Below, piece by piece: positions 6,410 through 13,957 of a DNA stretch of 16,308 nt. Position 1 is the stretch's first letter. Each line of letters opens with the position of its first letter. The notes below the pieces were generated by a model. It was given only the letters and a program-made list of their open reading frames with translations, was not told where the DNA came from and did not search any database. This DNA is from an uncultured bacterium (GTDB taxonomy: Bacteria; Cyanobacteriota; Vampirovibrionia; Gastranaerophilales; Gastranaerophilaceae): assembly GCA_900551675.1 (NCBI GenBank), contig URXH01000041.1:1-16308 (forward strand), read 5' to 3'. Made by a program: the position numbers and the translations under genes.

Positions 6410-7738
6410 ATGATTGAACATTTGCATAATATTGTTCAAAATCATGCAGTTTTTATTTCTGCTTCAATTTTGATAATTGCATATATATTTATCGCACTTG
6501 AAAAAATTCCAAAGGTTACGATAGCTTTACTGGGTGCGGTGATTACGATTTTGTTCGGACTTGTGAGTCAGTCAAAATCAGTGAACGGAATTTTAAATCC
6601 TGATTATTTTATCAATTTTGTTGATTTTAACGTAATTTTTCTTCTTGTATCAATGATGATTATTGTAAGTATTGCAGCAAGAAGCGGAATGTTTAACTGG
6701 ATTGCTAATGAACTTTTGAAACTTACAAAAGGGCACCCGAAACTTGTTCTTTTTACGCTCGGGATTTTTACGGCGGTAACGTCTGCTTTTCTTGATAATG
6801 TAACTACGGTAATTCTTATTATGCCTGTTACGTTTTTTATAGCTGAACAGCTGGAGATAAATCCCGTACCTTTTTTAATAACAGAAATATTTGCATCCAA
6901 TATCGGCGGTACTGCAACTTTAATCGGAGATCCGCCCAATATTATAATCGGAAGCGCTGCAGGGTTATCTTTTATGGATTTTGTGAGAGAATTAACAGGG
7001 GTTGTCTCTTTAATTCTTGTTATAGTTACTGCTTTAATGCTGTTTATTTTTAGAAAATCTCTGGTTGCTGATGCTGAAAAAATGAAAGCAGTTGCAAATC
7101 TGGATAATTCTAAAACGATTACGGATTTCCCTTTAATGATAAGGAGTGCGGTTATACTCGTGCTTGTTATTTTTGGGTTTGTACTCCATGATGTAACTCA
7201 TATTGAGACATGCGTTACTGCAATGTTAGGTGCAAGTGTTCTTTTGTTGTTTGAAAAGCCGAAAGATATATTGTGCGATGTTGAGTGGAATACGATATTT
7301 TTCTTTATCGGTTTATTTATAATTATCGGCGGTCTTGATGCTTCAGGCGGTATTGCTCTGATGGCAAAATGGATATTAAATATCACACAGGGTTCTCAAA
7401 ATGCCGCATCTATGCTGATACTCTGGGCTTCCGGTTTGATTTCAGGGGTTATAGATAATATTCCATATACTGCGACTATGACACCTATGTTATTAGAAAT
7501 TCAAAAGACTATGGGTGCTGATTACACTTACCCGTTATGGTGGTGTTTGTCTCTCGGGGCATGTCTTGGAGGAAATATGACAATAATCGGAGCGGCATGT
7601 AATGTTATAGTTTCTGAAACTTCTGCTCATAAAGGGTATCCGATTTCATTTATGGGATTTTTGAAGTACGGTGTTGTTACAATGCTTATCTCGCTTTTTA
7701 TAAGTTCGGTATATATATGGTTTAGATTTTTAAATTAA
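6410..7738 (+). CDS. Ion transporter of the NhaD/ArsB (ion transporter) superfamily
   Basis: This 442-residue polytopic inner-membrane protein has two inverted structural repeats. Repeat one carries SAFLDNVTT at 125-133 and SNIGGTATLIGDPPN at 163-177. Repeat two carries SGVIDNIPYTAT at 345-356 and GGNMTIIGAACNVI at 387-400. These are the paired re-entrant-loop signatures of the family, and the GGTATLIGDPPN form is typical of NhaD-type Na+/H+ antiporters, OCA2/P-protein-like carriers and ArsB-like permeases. Which ion is moved cannot be read from the sequence. No arsR, arsC or arsA neighbour is present, so arsenite export is not favoured. The gene stands alone after a good promoter and ends 15 bp before the convergent efflux gene, leaving no room for a separate terminator. 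Confidence 0.9.
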   Translation: MIEHLHNIVQNHAVFISASILIIAYIFIALEKIPKVTIALLGAVITILFGLVSQSKSVNGILNPDYFINFVDFNVIFLLVSMMIIVSIAARSGMFNWIANELLKLTKGHPKLVLFTLGIFTAVTSAFLDNVTTVILIMPVTFFIAEQLEINPVPFLITEIFASNIGGTATLIGDPPNIIIGSAAGLSFMDFVRELTGVVSLILVIVTALMLFIFRKSLVADAEKMKAVANLDNSKTITDFPLMIRSAVILVLVIFGFVLHDVTHIETCVTAMLGASVLLLFEKPKDILCDVEWNTIFFFIGLFIIIGGLDASGGIALMAKWILNITQGSQNAASMLILWASGLISGVIDNIPYTATMTPMLLEIQKTMGADYTYPLWWCLSLGACLGGNMTIIGAACNVIVSETSAHKGYPISFMGFLKYGVVTMLISLFISSVYIWFRFLN

Positions 7739-7753
7739 TCTTGTTATTCAAAA

Positions 7754-9295
7754 TCAGCCGTTCAGTTTTTGTTTTTTATATTTAATAAGCAGTAACAGCG
7801 GAATAACAGCAACAGCCATAAGCGCAAGAGCAGTAAACGCATCAAAAAACGATGCCAGTTTCGACTGCAGTAAAAGCTGATTATATAATGTCCCGCTTGC
7901 TTTTTTTGCTGCAACCACATCAGGATAATGTATTAAAAATTTTGTTTTCAATGCAAGAAGTTTGTGCTGGAATACAGGGTTATGCGGCGATAAATTTTCG
8001 ACAAGGTATGTTTGTCTTACCTGTGAAACTCTTGCAATAAACGTAGCCGAAGCAGATGTTGCAATTGCCGTTATGATATTTTTAAACAGAGCATGTAATG
8101 ATGCCGCATCGGCATTTTTAGAAGCAGGAAGCGTTTGGAACGACAGGGCTGTAATCGGAACAAATGCCATCGGAACACCAACGCACAACAAAAGGTTCGG
8201 TAATATAACACTCTCGATTGAAGATGTTGTATTTAATTGTGTAAGCATTAATAAGGAAACAGATATTGTTAAAAGTCCAGCTGTTGCCATGATTTTTGGC
8301 TTTATATATCTTGAGAGTTCTCCGAACAGCAATAATCCGACAAGACATACTATAGAGCGCGGAAACATTGAAAGTCCTGATTTTGAAGGGCTGTATCCCA
8401 AAAGACTCTGGACAAACATAGGAACCAAAAGCAGGGTTGAATATATTGTAACATTGATAAATGAACTCATTAATGTTCCAAACATAAAGTTTCTGTCTTT
8501 AAATACTCTGATATCAATAACAGGATATTTGTATTCAAGTTCCCATACATAAAAGAATACAAAAGCAAAAATACATACACCCGTTGTCCAGCAAATCCAT
8601 GTTGTGTCAAACCAGTTGTACTGCTGTCCTTTATCAAGCACAATCTGCATGCATGCCATTGCTATAACTATTGAACCGTATCCGATTATATCAAATTTTT
8701 TATTATACTTTTGTTTTTGTGGTTTGTCGTTAGGTACAAACATTTTTACAAGCGCAAATGAAATCATACACAACGGAATATTCATAATAAAAATCCACTG
8801 CCATGACCAGTTATCCGTCAGATACCCTCCGATGAAAGGCCCCGCAAGAGGAGAAAACATTGCGGCAACTCCGAACAATCCCATTGCAACTCCTCGTTGC
8901 TCGGGCGGAAAAATTTCAAGCAAAACAGCCTGACACAAAGGTAATATTGCTCCGCTTCCAATACCCTGAACAATTCTTGCGGCTATAAGCGCCTGTAAAT
9001 TCGGGGCAAGTATGCATAGCAGGCAGCCTAATGCAAATAACCAGATACTGTAAAAAAGTAAAAGTTTTTTACCTATTGTTCTGACCAGATACCCTGTAAC
9101 GGGGAGCATAAGCCCGCCTGATATAATATAGCAGGTTATAACGGTATTTGTTTCATACTGTGTTGCTCCGTAAAATCCTGCAATATGAGGCTGGCTGACG
9201 TTTGTGGCAGAAGATGCCGCAAGCGACAAAAATGCCGGAAGCAATACGGATATTGCAACTATATAGGGGTTAGTCTGCTTTTTTGTTTCTTCCAT
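7754..9295 (-). CDS. emrB: DHA2-family MFS multidrug efflux pump (EmrB-like)
   Basis: This 513-residue, probably 14-helix, proton-driven exporter is the inner-membrane pump of a tripartite EmrAB-TolC-type system. It shows the 14-TM drug:H+ antiporter signatures: GYLVRTIGKK at 68-77 in the motif A position, RIVQGIGSG at 107-115 (motif B), and GPFIGGYL at 152-159 (motif C, antiporter motif) followed by WSWQWIFIMN, which is highly typical of EmrB. The C-terminus is basic (KYKKQK). Its ATG overlaps the stop of the membrane-fusion gene by 1 nt (TAATG), so translation is coupled to emrA. Substrates cannot be predicted; relatives export hydrophobic uncouplers, fatty acids, bile salts and antibiotics. 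Confidence 0.94.
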   Translation of the reverse strand: MEETKKQTNPYIVAISVLLPAFLSLAASSATNVSQPHIAGFYGATQYETNTVITCYIISGGLMLPVTGYLVRTIGKKLLLFYSIWLFALGCLLCILAPNLQALIAARIVQGIGSGAILPLCQAVLLEIFPPEQRGVAMGLFGVAAMFSPLAGPFIGGYLTDNWSWQWIFIMNIPLCMISFALVKMFVPNDKPQKQKYNKKFDIIGYGSIVIAMACMQIVLDKGQQYNWFDTTWICWTTGVCIFAFVFFYVWELEYKYPVIDIRVFKDRNFMFGTLMSSFINVTIYSTLLLVPMFVQSLLGYSPSKSGLSMFPRSIVCLVGLLLFGELSRYIKPKIMATAGLLTISVSLLMLTQLNTTSSIESVILPNLLLCVGVPMAFVPITALSFQTLPASKNADAASLHALFKNIITAIATSASATFIARVSQVRQTYLVENLSPHNPVFQHKLLALKTKFLIHYPDVVAAKKASGTLYNQLLLQSKLASFFDAFTALALMAVAVIPLLLLIKYKKQKLNG

Positions 9296-10410
9296 TATCT
9301 TATTTTAACCTTTGGTACTACTGACATTCCGGGGACTATGTTGTAATCTTTAATATCTTCGTCAAACATAATTTTGACTGGAACTCTCTGAACGATTTTT
9401 ACATAGCTTCCGACAGCATTTTCAGGCGGGAATAAGCTTGATTTTGCACCTGTTGAACGCTGGATGCTGTCAACATGACCTTTAAAGCGTTTGCCCGGGT
9501 ATGTATCGACTTTGATTGAAACAGGCTGGCCTTTTTTCATGTGTGTAAGCTGAATTTCTTTAAAGTTTGCAATTACCCAGACCTGCTCGGGAACAATATT
9601 CATTAAAGGCTGACCTGTTTGAAGGTAGTTGCCCTTTTCAACGCTTCTGGCTGAAACCATACCTGATTGCGGGGCATAAATTTTTGTATATGAAAGGTTT
9701 AGTTTCGCCTGTTCAACTTCGGCTTCAAGCCTTTTAATTTCTGCCTGAACAGCTTCTGCTTTTGCTTTGTGAGATTCTAAAGCTGATTGCATTGCCTTTG
9801 ATTTTTCTGTGGCAGCTTTATGGTTAGCCTGTGCAACCGTGTAGCTGGTATTGCTGTTGTCATAATCCTGTTTTGATACTATGCCTTCTTTATACATATC
9901 GGTGTATCTTTTGTGATCCTTTGTTGCAAAATCAAGTTTTGATTGAGCAGATGTAACATCTTCATAAGATTGATTTACATTTGAACTGCCCTCTTCAATT
10001 TGTTTTTCGGTAACATTGAGCTGTGCCTTTGCTTCCTCGAGTTTTGCCTCAGCCTGATGAAGTTTAACTTCATAATCAGCAGGGTCAATTTCAACAAGAA
10101 GCTGCCCTGCTTTAACAACATCGTTATCATCAACAAGCAGATTAATTACAGGCCCTGATACACGCGGAGCAACCGATATAAGTCTGCCTTCAACAAAAGC
10201 GTCATCTGTTGACTGGTAAAAAGTTGCATGCACTGCGAGAAATATACCCGTCAATACAAGAATTACCGCTGTTATTACAGGAACAAATACTCTTTTTTTC
10301 TTATATTCGGGGCGTTTCTTTTTTGCTTTTTCTTTTCTTACTTTTAATCTTTCTTTAGCTTTTTCTTCAAATTGTTCATCGTGATTTTTATTTTGGGGTT
10401 TGTCTGTCAT
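9295..10410 (-). CDS. emrA: Periplasmic adaptor (membrane-fusion) protein, EmrA/HlyD family
   Basis: EmrA-type adaptors bridge the inner-membrane pump to the outer-membrane channel. In this 371-residue protein a charged cytoplasmic tail of about 40 residues precedes one transmembrane helix (41-62). The signature TDDAFVEG at 68-75 and the following APRVSGPV open the first half of the lipoyl domain. A long alpha-helical hairpin with heptad-like Ala/Glu/Lys content covers about 112-235, followed by the second lipoyl half (YAPQSGMVSARSV) and the beta-barrel domain with KVDTYPGKRFKGHVDSI. The ATG at 10410 has an AGAGG ribosome-binding site six bases upstream and lies 10 bp after the marR stop. The gene order marR-emrA-emrB matches the E. 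coli emrRAB operon. Confidence 0.95.
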   Translation of the reverse strand: MTDKPQNKNHDEQFEEKAKERLKVRKEKAKKKRPEYKKKRVFVPVITAVILVLTGIFLAVHATFYQSTDDAFVEGRLISVAPRVSGPVINLLVDDNDVVKAGQLLVEIDPADYEVKLHQAEAKLEEAKAQLNVTEKQIEEGSSNVNQSYEDVTSAQSKLDFATKDHKRYTDMYKEGIVSKQDYDNSNTSYTVAQANHKAATEKSKAMQSALESHKAKAEAVQAEIKRLEAEVEQAKLNLSYTKIYAPQSGMVSARSVEKGNYLQTGQPLMNIVPEQVWVIANFKEIQLTHMKKGQPVSIKVDTYPGKRFKGHVDSIQRSTGAKSSLFPPENAVGSYVKIVQRVPVKIMFDEDIKDYNIVPGMSVVPKVKIR

Positions 10411-10420
10411 ATTTTACCTC

Positions 10421-10879
10421 TTATATTTGTATATTTAATTTTTTCTCAAGATTTGCTTTAATTTTATTTAAAACTGTCAGGCAATTTTCCAGTTCTTCGT
10501 CCGTAACTCCTTCTACCGTATTCTGCCAGTGTTCGGCAACTGTCGGTAAAACTTCGTTATAGGCTTTTTTACCTTCTTCTGTTATATTAATTTTAAATAT
10601 TTTACGTTTGTTAATATCAGGAGTTCTTGTAACCAGTCCTTTTTCTTCAAGAATATTTATAATTCTTGTGATATTAGGGCGGTCTTTGAGGGTAAGTGCA
10701 CCTATTTGCCTCTGGTATAAGCCGTCATGGTCGAGTATAGCTGTCAAAACAGTAAATTGTTCAGGGGTAATCTGGAAATTTGCCTTAATAAATTTCTGAT
10801 TAGCAATTGCGCGTACCATTTTGCCTACACGTACTAATTTCATCCCTATTCTGCTTTTTAATAAATTATGCTTGTCCAT
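10421..10879 (-). CDS. MarR-family transcriptional regulator of the efflux operon
   Basis: This winged-helix dimeric regulator has 152 residues from the ATG at 10879. A longer reading from 10930 would run through the operator and begins with an untypical hydrophobic stretch, so I prefer the shorter form. The DNA-binding part is visible: an ITPEQFTVLTAI helix, the recognition helix region DRPNITRIINILEEKGLV, and the wing TRTPDINKRKIFKINIT with the conserved Asp and Lys/Arg. The C-terminal helices form the dimer interface. As first gene of marR-emrA-emrB and divergent from the outer-membrane factor, it very likely represses both transcripts and itself through the inverted repeat at 10888-10911, with release on ligand binding. 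The inducer is unknown. Confidence 0.92.
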   Translation of the reverse strand: MDKHNLLKSRIGMKLVRVGKMVRAIANQKFIKANFQITPEQFTVLTAILDHDGLYQRQIGALTLKDRPNITRIINILEEKGLVTRTPDINKRKIFKINITEEGKKAYNEVLPTVAEHWQNTVEGVTDEELENCLTVLNKIKANLEKKLNIQI

Positions 10880-10900
10880 GATTTTTCTTTGTGTTATTAT
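10872..10900 (+). promoter_or_regulatory. Candidate promoter of the outer-membrane efflux gene
   Basis: TTGTCC (10872-10877) is followed after 17 bp by TATTAT (10895-10900), matching the -35 and -10 consensus at 4/6 and 5/6. The -10 box lies wholly inside the inverted repeat, so a bound MarR dimer would block polymerase. Transcription would begin near 10907, about 29 nt before the ATG, with AAGGA at 10921-10925 as ribosome-binding site. Confidence 0.5.
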
Positions 10901-10911
10901 GATAACACAAA
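10888..10911. promoter_or_regulatory. Probable MarR operator: 24-bp inverted repeat
   Basis: The arms TTTGTGTTAT (10888-10897) and ATAACACAAA (10902-10911) are perfect reverse complements separated by TATG. The site lies in the 56-bp gap between the divergent marR and efflux-protein starts. Size, symmetry and place are as expected for a MarR-family dimer site that controls both directions. Binding by this particular regulator is inferred from position. Confidence 0.75.
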
Positions 10912-10935
10912 CATGTAAAAAAGGATACACTAAAT

Positions 10936-12324
10936 ATGAAAAATTTTAAAATATTACTTACCCTGTTTATTTTGCTGTGTTCATTTAATATAGCAGCAGA
11001 AGCAAAAAACAAAAAAAATACACCCGATTACAGAATTGAATATTTAAACCTTGACTGGTGGCAGAAATATAATGATCCTGTTTTGACAGATTATATTACT
11101 ACTGCATTTAAAAACAATCAGGATTTAAAAATTGCCTCTCTTAACGTAAAGCAGTCAGAACAGGTTGTCAAAATGGCTTTTGCGGGACAGCTTCCTCAGG
11201 TAGGATTTCAGGGAGATTTGTTCAGAGATTTCAGTTCATCAACCGTTAAATTCGGCGATGTTGTAATTCCAGATTACAAACAGAGCAACTTTTTTCTTCC
11301 GCTTACAATGAGTTATGAAATTGATATCTGGGGCGAAAATTATTTGAGAACCAAATCATTTAAAAAACAGCATGAAATTGTTAAACAGAATGAAAGAGCT
11401 TCTTACATATCTTTAACTTCTGCTGTAGCATCTCAATATTTTAACCTTATAAAATTTGATAAGTTGATAAAGGATCAGGAAGAACTTGTCAAACTTCAGA
11501 CAGAAATCGTAAGATTAGAAGAAATAAAATATAATAACGGTTTGTGTCCCGTAACCGAACTTATGGATGAAAAACAGCTTTTGACGCAGTTAAAAGCAGA
11601 ATTGAATGTTTATGTTGATAAAAGACTGATTGTTGCAAGAGAACTCGGAGTATTGACAGGTTTAAGAGAAAAAGATTTGTCTCAAATGGCAAGATCAGAT
11701 TATTCAAAGCTTGAACTTTTACCGTTGCCCGAAGCTATCAATGCGGAAGTTATTCAATACAGACCGGATTATTTGAAGGCTGAAGATTATATTGAAAAAA
11801 TAGGAATAGATGCTAAAGTAGCAAGACGCGACTTTTTGCCTAAATTTATTTTATACGGTCAGGCTGGTTTCAGCGCATATAATTTTACAAATATATTCGG
11901 AAATCATACTTTCAAGTCTCTTGCAGGTGTTGTGCCGTCGCTTGATTTGTTTACCGGCGGTGCGAAAATGGCGCGGTTGAGATGGACGAAACTTGAACTT
12001 GAAAAAGCTCAGCAGATGTATGAAAAAACAATTTTAACATCAATACAAGAGGTAAATGATTCTCTGGGCGGAGCAAAAACAAGAGAGAAAAATTATAAAG
12101 AAAGCGTAAAACGGTACAATCTGGAAAATGAAAAATATAAACTGGCTGACAAAAAATTCAATATTGGAGCAAAATCAAATCTTGATTTGATGAAAGATAG
12201 CGAAAAACTTATTGTAGCTGATAAAGATAAAGTAAATAATCAGGTGAATTATCTGCTTTCTACTGTCGATATTTATAAGGCAGTCGGCGGAAAAGATTTT
12301 ACCACCGTGAACGATAATCTCTAA
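10936..12324 (+). CDS. TolC-like outer-membrane efflux protein
   Basis: This protein supplies the outer-membrane and periplasmic exit duct for the EmrAB-type pump encoded divergently. It has 462 residues and an N-terminal signal peptide with likely cleavage after AEA (residue 23); there is no convincing lipobox. The mature start contains LDWWQKYNDPVLTDYI, a typical opening of outer-membrane efflux proteins, and the protein then shows the two OEP repeats: long helices rich in Gln, Ala, Lys and Glu (for example DLKIASLNVKQSEQVVKMA and LEKAQQMYEKTILTSIQEVND) with beta-strand segments between (such as FILYGQAGFSAYNFTN). The gene starts from the operator region shared with marR and has AAGGA 10 nt before the ATG. 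Together with emrA and emrB it gives a self-contained tripartite exporter spanning both membranes. Confidence 0.94.
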   Translation: MKNFKILLTLFILLCSFNIAAEAKNKKNTPDYRIEYLNLDWWQKYNDPVLTDYITTAFKNNQDLKIASLNVKQSEQVVKMAFAGQLPQVGFQGDLFRDFSSSTVKFGDVVIPDYKQSNFFLPLTMSYEIDIWGENYLRTKSFKKQHEIVKQNERASYISLTSAVASQYFNLIKFDKLIKDQEELVKLQTEIVRLEEIKYNNGLCPVTELMDEKQLLTQLKAELNVYVDKRLIVARELGVLTGLREKDLSQMARSDYSKLELLPLPEAINAEVIQYRPDYLKAEDYIEKIGIDAKVARRDFLPKFILYGQAGFSAYNFTNIFGNHTFKSLAGVVPSLDLFTGGAKMARLRWTKLELEKAQQMYEKTILTSIQEVNDSLGGAKTREKNYKESVKRYNLENEKYKLADKKFNIGAKSNLDLMKDSEKLIVADKDKVNNQVNYLLSTVDIYKAVGGKDFTTVNDNL

Positions 12325-12389
12325 AATTAATCTTATATATAACACTTATGTCTAATTCTTTTCGTATTAAAAAATGTTTAAATTTTTGT

Positions 12390-12953
12390 ATGAAAAGAAT
12401 TTTTTTTATATTACTTGTAATATTTTTACCGCATATTTCTTGTATTGCAGAAGAAATTCATTTTGACAATGAAGTGTATAAGTTGAAATACAGTTCTCTG
12501 GCTCCGCAGACAAAAGGTTACGGCAATGAGTATTTTAGAAATTCTGAAAATGTCGGGAACTGGACTAAAATGATAGGAGTTTATTATTATCCGGAAGAAA
12601 AAGATCCTGTAAAATATGCCGAAAATTTTGACAAAACTATTGAGAATACTGAAAACAGCGTTCTTTTAAAACTTATTGAAAACAAAAAAGCTGATAAGGC
12701 TGCAATAAGTTTTCTTGTAAACGGATGTGAAAATGCTAAGAAATATTTCGAATATGATATATACAGATTTGAAAAAAATCCAAACAAAGGAATTATGGTC
12801 TTAAAGTACGCTGTGAAGTATTACTTCACAAATAATACTGAAATAAAATCAATTGCTGAAAATATCAAAAAAAATAACGATAAATATCTGGAAACTATTA
12901 TTACATCGCCAATTCCGCTGCTTGTAGAAAAAGATATTCTTATTCGCGAATAA
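12390..12953 (+). CDS. Unrecognised exported protein, about 187 residues
   Basis: I prefer the ATG at 12390, which gives a classic signal peptide (MKRIFFILLVIFLPHISC, probable cleavage after IA before EEIHF). An in-frame ATG at 12348 would add 14 polar residues ahead of it. Neither start has a clear Shine-Dalgarno. The mature part of about 165 residues is rich in Lys, Asn and Tyr, has no further membrane helix, and alternates strand-like and helical segments (for example WTKMIGVYYYPEE, then a Lys/Glu helix). I recognise no family. It lies 65 bp after the TolC-like gene on the same strand and may be read from the same transcript, so a periplasmic role linked to the envelope is possible but unproven. 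Its coding sequence contains two striking palindromes (12812-12830 and 12937-12956). Confidence 0.8.
   Translation: MKRIFFILLVIFLPHISCIAEEIHFDNEVYKLKYSSLAPQTKGYGNEYFRNSENVGNWTKMIGVYYYPEEKDPVKYAENFDKTIENTENSVLLKLIENKKADKAAISFLVNGCENAKKYFEYDIYRFEKNPNKGIMVLKYAVKYYFTNNTEIKSIAENIKKNNDKYLETIITSPIPLLVEKDILIRE
12812..12830. repeat. 19-bp palindrome inside the exported-protein gene
   Basis: Arms TGTGAAGTA (12812-12820) and TACTTCACA (12822-12830) are perfect reverse complements around one central base. It encodes part of a Val-Lys-Tyr-Tyr-Phe-Thr segment. No U-tract follows, so it is not an intrinsic terminator. Confidence 0.6.
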
Positions 12954-12956
12954 GAA
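12937..12956. promoter_or_regulatory. Perfect 20-bp palindrome over the stop codon, possible operator
   Basis: The half-site TTCTTATTCG (12937-12946) is followed at once by its exact reverse complement (12947-12956). It covers the TAA of the exported-protein gene and ends 10 bp before the -35 box of the radical SAM gene. No U-run follows, so a terminator is unlikely; a dimeric regulator site for the downstream promoter fits better. No cognate regulator is identified. Confidence 0.55.
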
Positions 12957-12966
12957 GTCAGCAGTA

Positions 12967-12995
12967 TTGACATATTTAGTATGCCTGCATATTAT
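12967..12995 (+). promoter_or_regulatory. Strong promoter giving a predicted leaderless transcript
   Basis: A consensus TTGACA -35 box (12967-12972), a 17-bp spacer and a TATTAT -10 box (12990-12995) form one of the best promoters in the window. The start codon ATG at 13002 lies just 6 nt beyond the -10 box, exactly where transcription should begin, and no Shine-Dalgarno precedes it. The mRNA would therefore have essentially no 5' untranslated region. Confidence 0.65.
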
Positions 12996-13001
12996 TAAAT
13001 T

Positions 13002-13805
13002 ATGGTAGTTGAAGACACAACCAGAGTAAAAGATTACTTAAATAAGACAAAATTAAAACATTTGGATTACGTTATAAATCCTTATGTCGGCTGTCCGAAC
13101 AAATGTTTGTATTGCTATGCGGCTTATATGTCAAGCTTTAGTAAACATTCTGAGGAATGGGGAGAATTTATTGACGTAAAAAGAACAGCTAAAAAAATAA
13201 ATACTTTTAAAATAAAAAATAAAAAAGTTATGATTAGCACCGTAACAGATCCATATAATTCTTATGAAAAAAAATATAAAGTAACAAGAATGATTATGGA
13301 ACAGCTTGTAAAATCAGAAGCTTTTATAACAATTGTAACAAAATCCAAACTTGTGTTAAGAGATGTTGATTTGTTCAAAAAGATGAAATATCTTGAAATT
13401 GCTATATCCATAAGCTTGCTTGATGAAAATTTGAAAAAGAAAATAGAACTAAATTCTTCTTCCATAAAAGAAAGACTTGAAACTTTAAAAGAATTGAAGC
13501 AAAATGGAATTAAGACAATAGTATTTATTTCTCCTATAATTCCTGAAATAACAGATTTTAAAAAAATTATAGAAGCTACAAGAGATTATACTGATGAATA
13601 CTGGTTTGATAAGTTAAATCTCAGAAGCAGTTTCAAGACAAAAATGTTCAGGTTTATAAGCGAAGAGTACCCGTTATATAAAACAATATATGATGATATA
13701 TATAATAAAAAAAATCCGCAGTATTTTGATGAAATATCAGATGATATAGAAAGATATTGCAGAGAACATAAAATAAATTATAAGAATTTTTCTGCCGGCT
13801 CATAA
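13002..13805 (+). CDS. Radical SAM protein related to spore photoproduct lyase (SplB-like, COG1533)
   Basis: This cytoplasmic [4Fe-4S] radical SAM enzyme has 267 residues. The cluster motif is C31-x3-C35-x2-C38 within NPYVGCPNKCLYCYA, and TVTDPYNSYEKKYKVTR (80-96) is the second hallmark of the SplB-like/Rv2578c group. A TIM-barrel-like alternation of strands and helices continues with AISISLLDENLKKKIE and TIVFISPIIPEITD. Family members resemble DNA-photoproduct lyase but most have no proven substrate, so a DNA-repair role is only a possibility. The ATG at 13002 is the natural start because the YxxNPYxGC motif begins 20-odd residues later, as in relatives. The gene has its own promoter upstream and an intrinsic terminator about 55 bp downstream, so it is a monocistronic unit. 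Confidence 0.9.
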   Translation: MVVEDTTRVKDYLNKTKLKHLDYVINPYVGCPNKCLYCYAAYMSSFSKHSEEWGEFIDVKRTAKKINTFKIKNKKVMISTVTDPYNSYEKKYKVTRMIMEQLVKSEAFITIVTKSKLVLRDVDLFKKMKYLEIAISISLLDENLKKKIELNSSSIKERLETLKELKQNGIKTIVFISPIIPEITDFKKIIEATRDYTDEYWFDKLNLRSSFKTKMFRFISEEYPLYKTIYDDIYNKKNPQYFDEISDDIERYCREHKINYKNFSAGS

Positions 13806-13861
13806 ATTGCTTCTTGACAAAATAAAATAATAAATCTTTTTAGCCGGCTTTTCCTAAAATT

Positions 13862-13905
13862 AAAAGACATTGATAAAGTTTCCATCAAACTGTCAATGTC
13901 TTTTT
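13862..13905 (+). terminator. Intrinsic terminator after the radical SAM gene
   Basis: Arms AAAAGACATTGA (13862-13873) and TCAATGTCTTTT (13893-13904) are perfect 12-bp complements. An inner five-base stem (AGTTT 13877-13881 with AAACT 13887-13891, loop CCATC) extends the hairpin. The 3' arm ends in a run of five T. The A-run on the 5' side means it could also stop transcription from the opposite strand. Confidence 0.85.
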
Positions 13906-13906
13906 A

Positions 13907-13915
13907 TGCTAATAT
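13907..13915 (+). promoter_or_regulatory. Weak candidate extended -10 for the flavoprotein gene
   Basis: TGC followed by TAATAT (13910-13915) could act as an extended -10 element directly after the terminator, starting transcription near 13922. The -10 matches only 4/6 and there is no clear -35. A promoter is expected here because the terminator isolates the downstream gene. Confidence 0.25.
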
Positions 13916-13957
13916 AAAAATTGTAATTTAATTGTTAAAATTTAGAGGGCGTTTTTT

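Noticed and set aside
6410..7738. Arsenite permease (ArsB) as a specific name
   Set aside because: The motifs fit the whole NhaD/ArsB superfamily and no arsenic-resistance gene is adjacent, so a specific substrate is not supported.
7962..8552. Plus-strand open frame of 196 codons
   Set aside because: It is antisense to emrB, which has full family motifs; the antisense product has no recognisable composition or ribosome-binding site.
13814..13819. TTGACA between the radical SAM gene and the terminator
   Set aside because: The 17-bp spacing leads to TTTTTA, not a credible -10, and any transcript would hit the terminator at once.
13794..13849. Repeated GCCGGCT / AGCCGGCT blocks after the radical SAM gene
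   Set aside because: They could pair only across a loop of more than 40 bases, with no U-tract at a useful place; the hairpin at 13862-13905 is a far better terminator.
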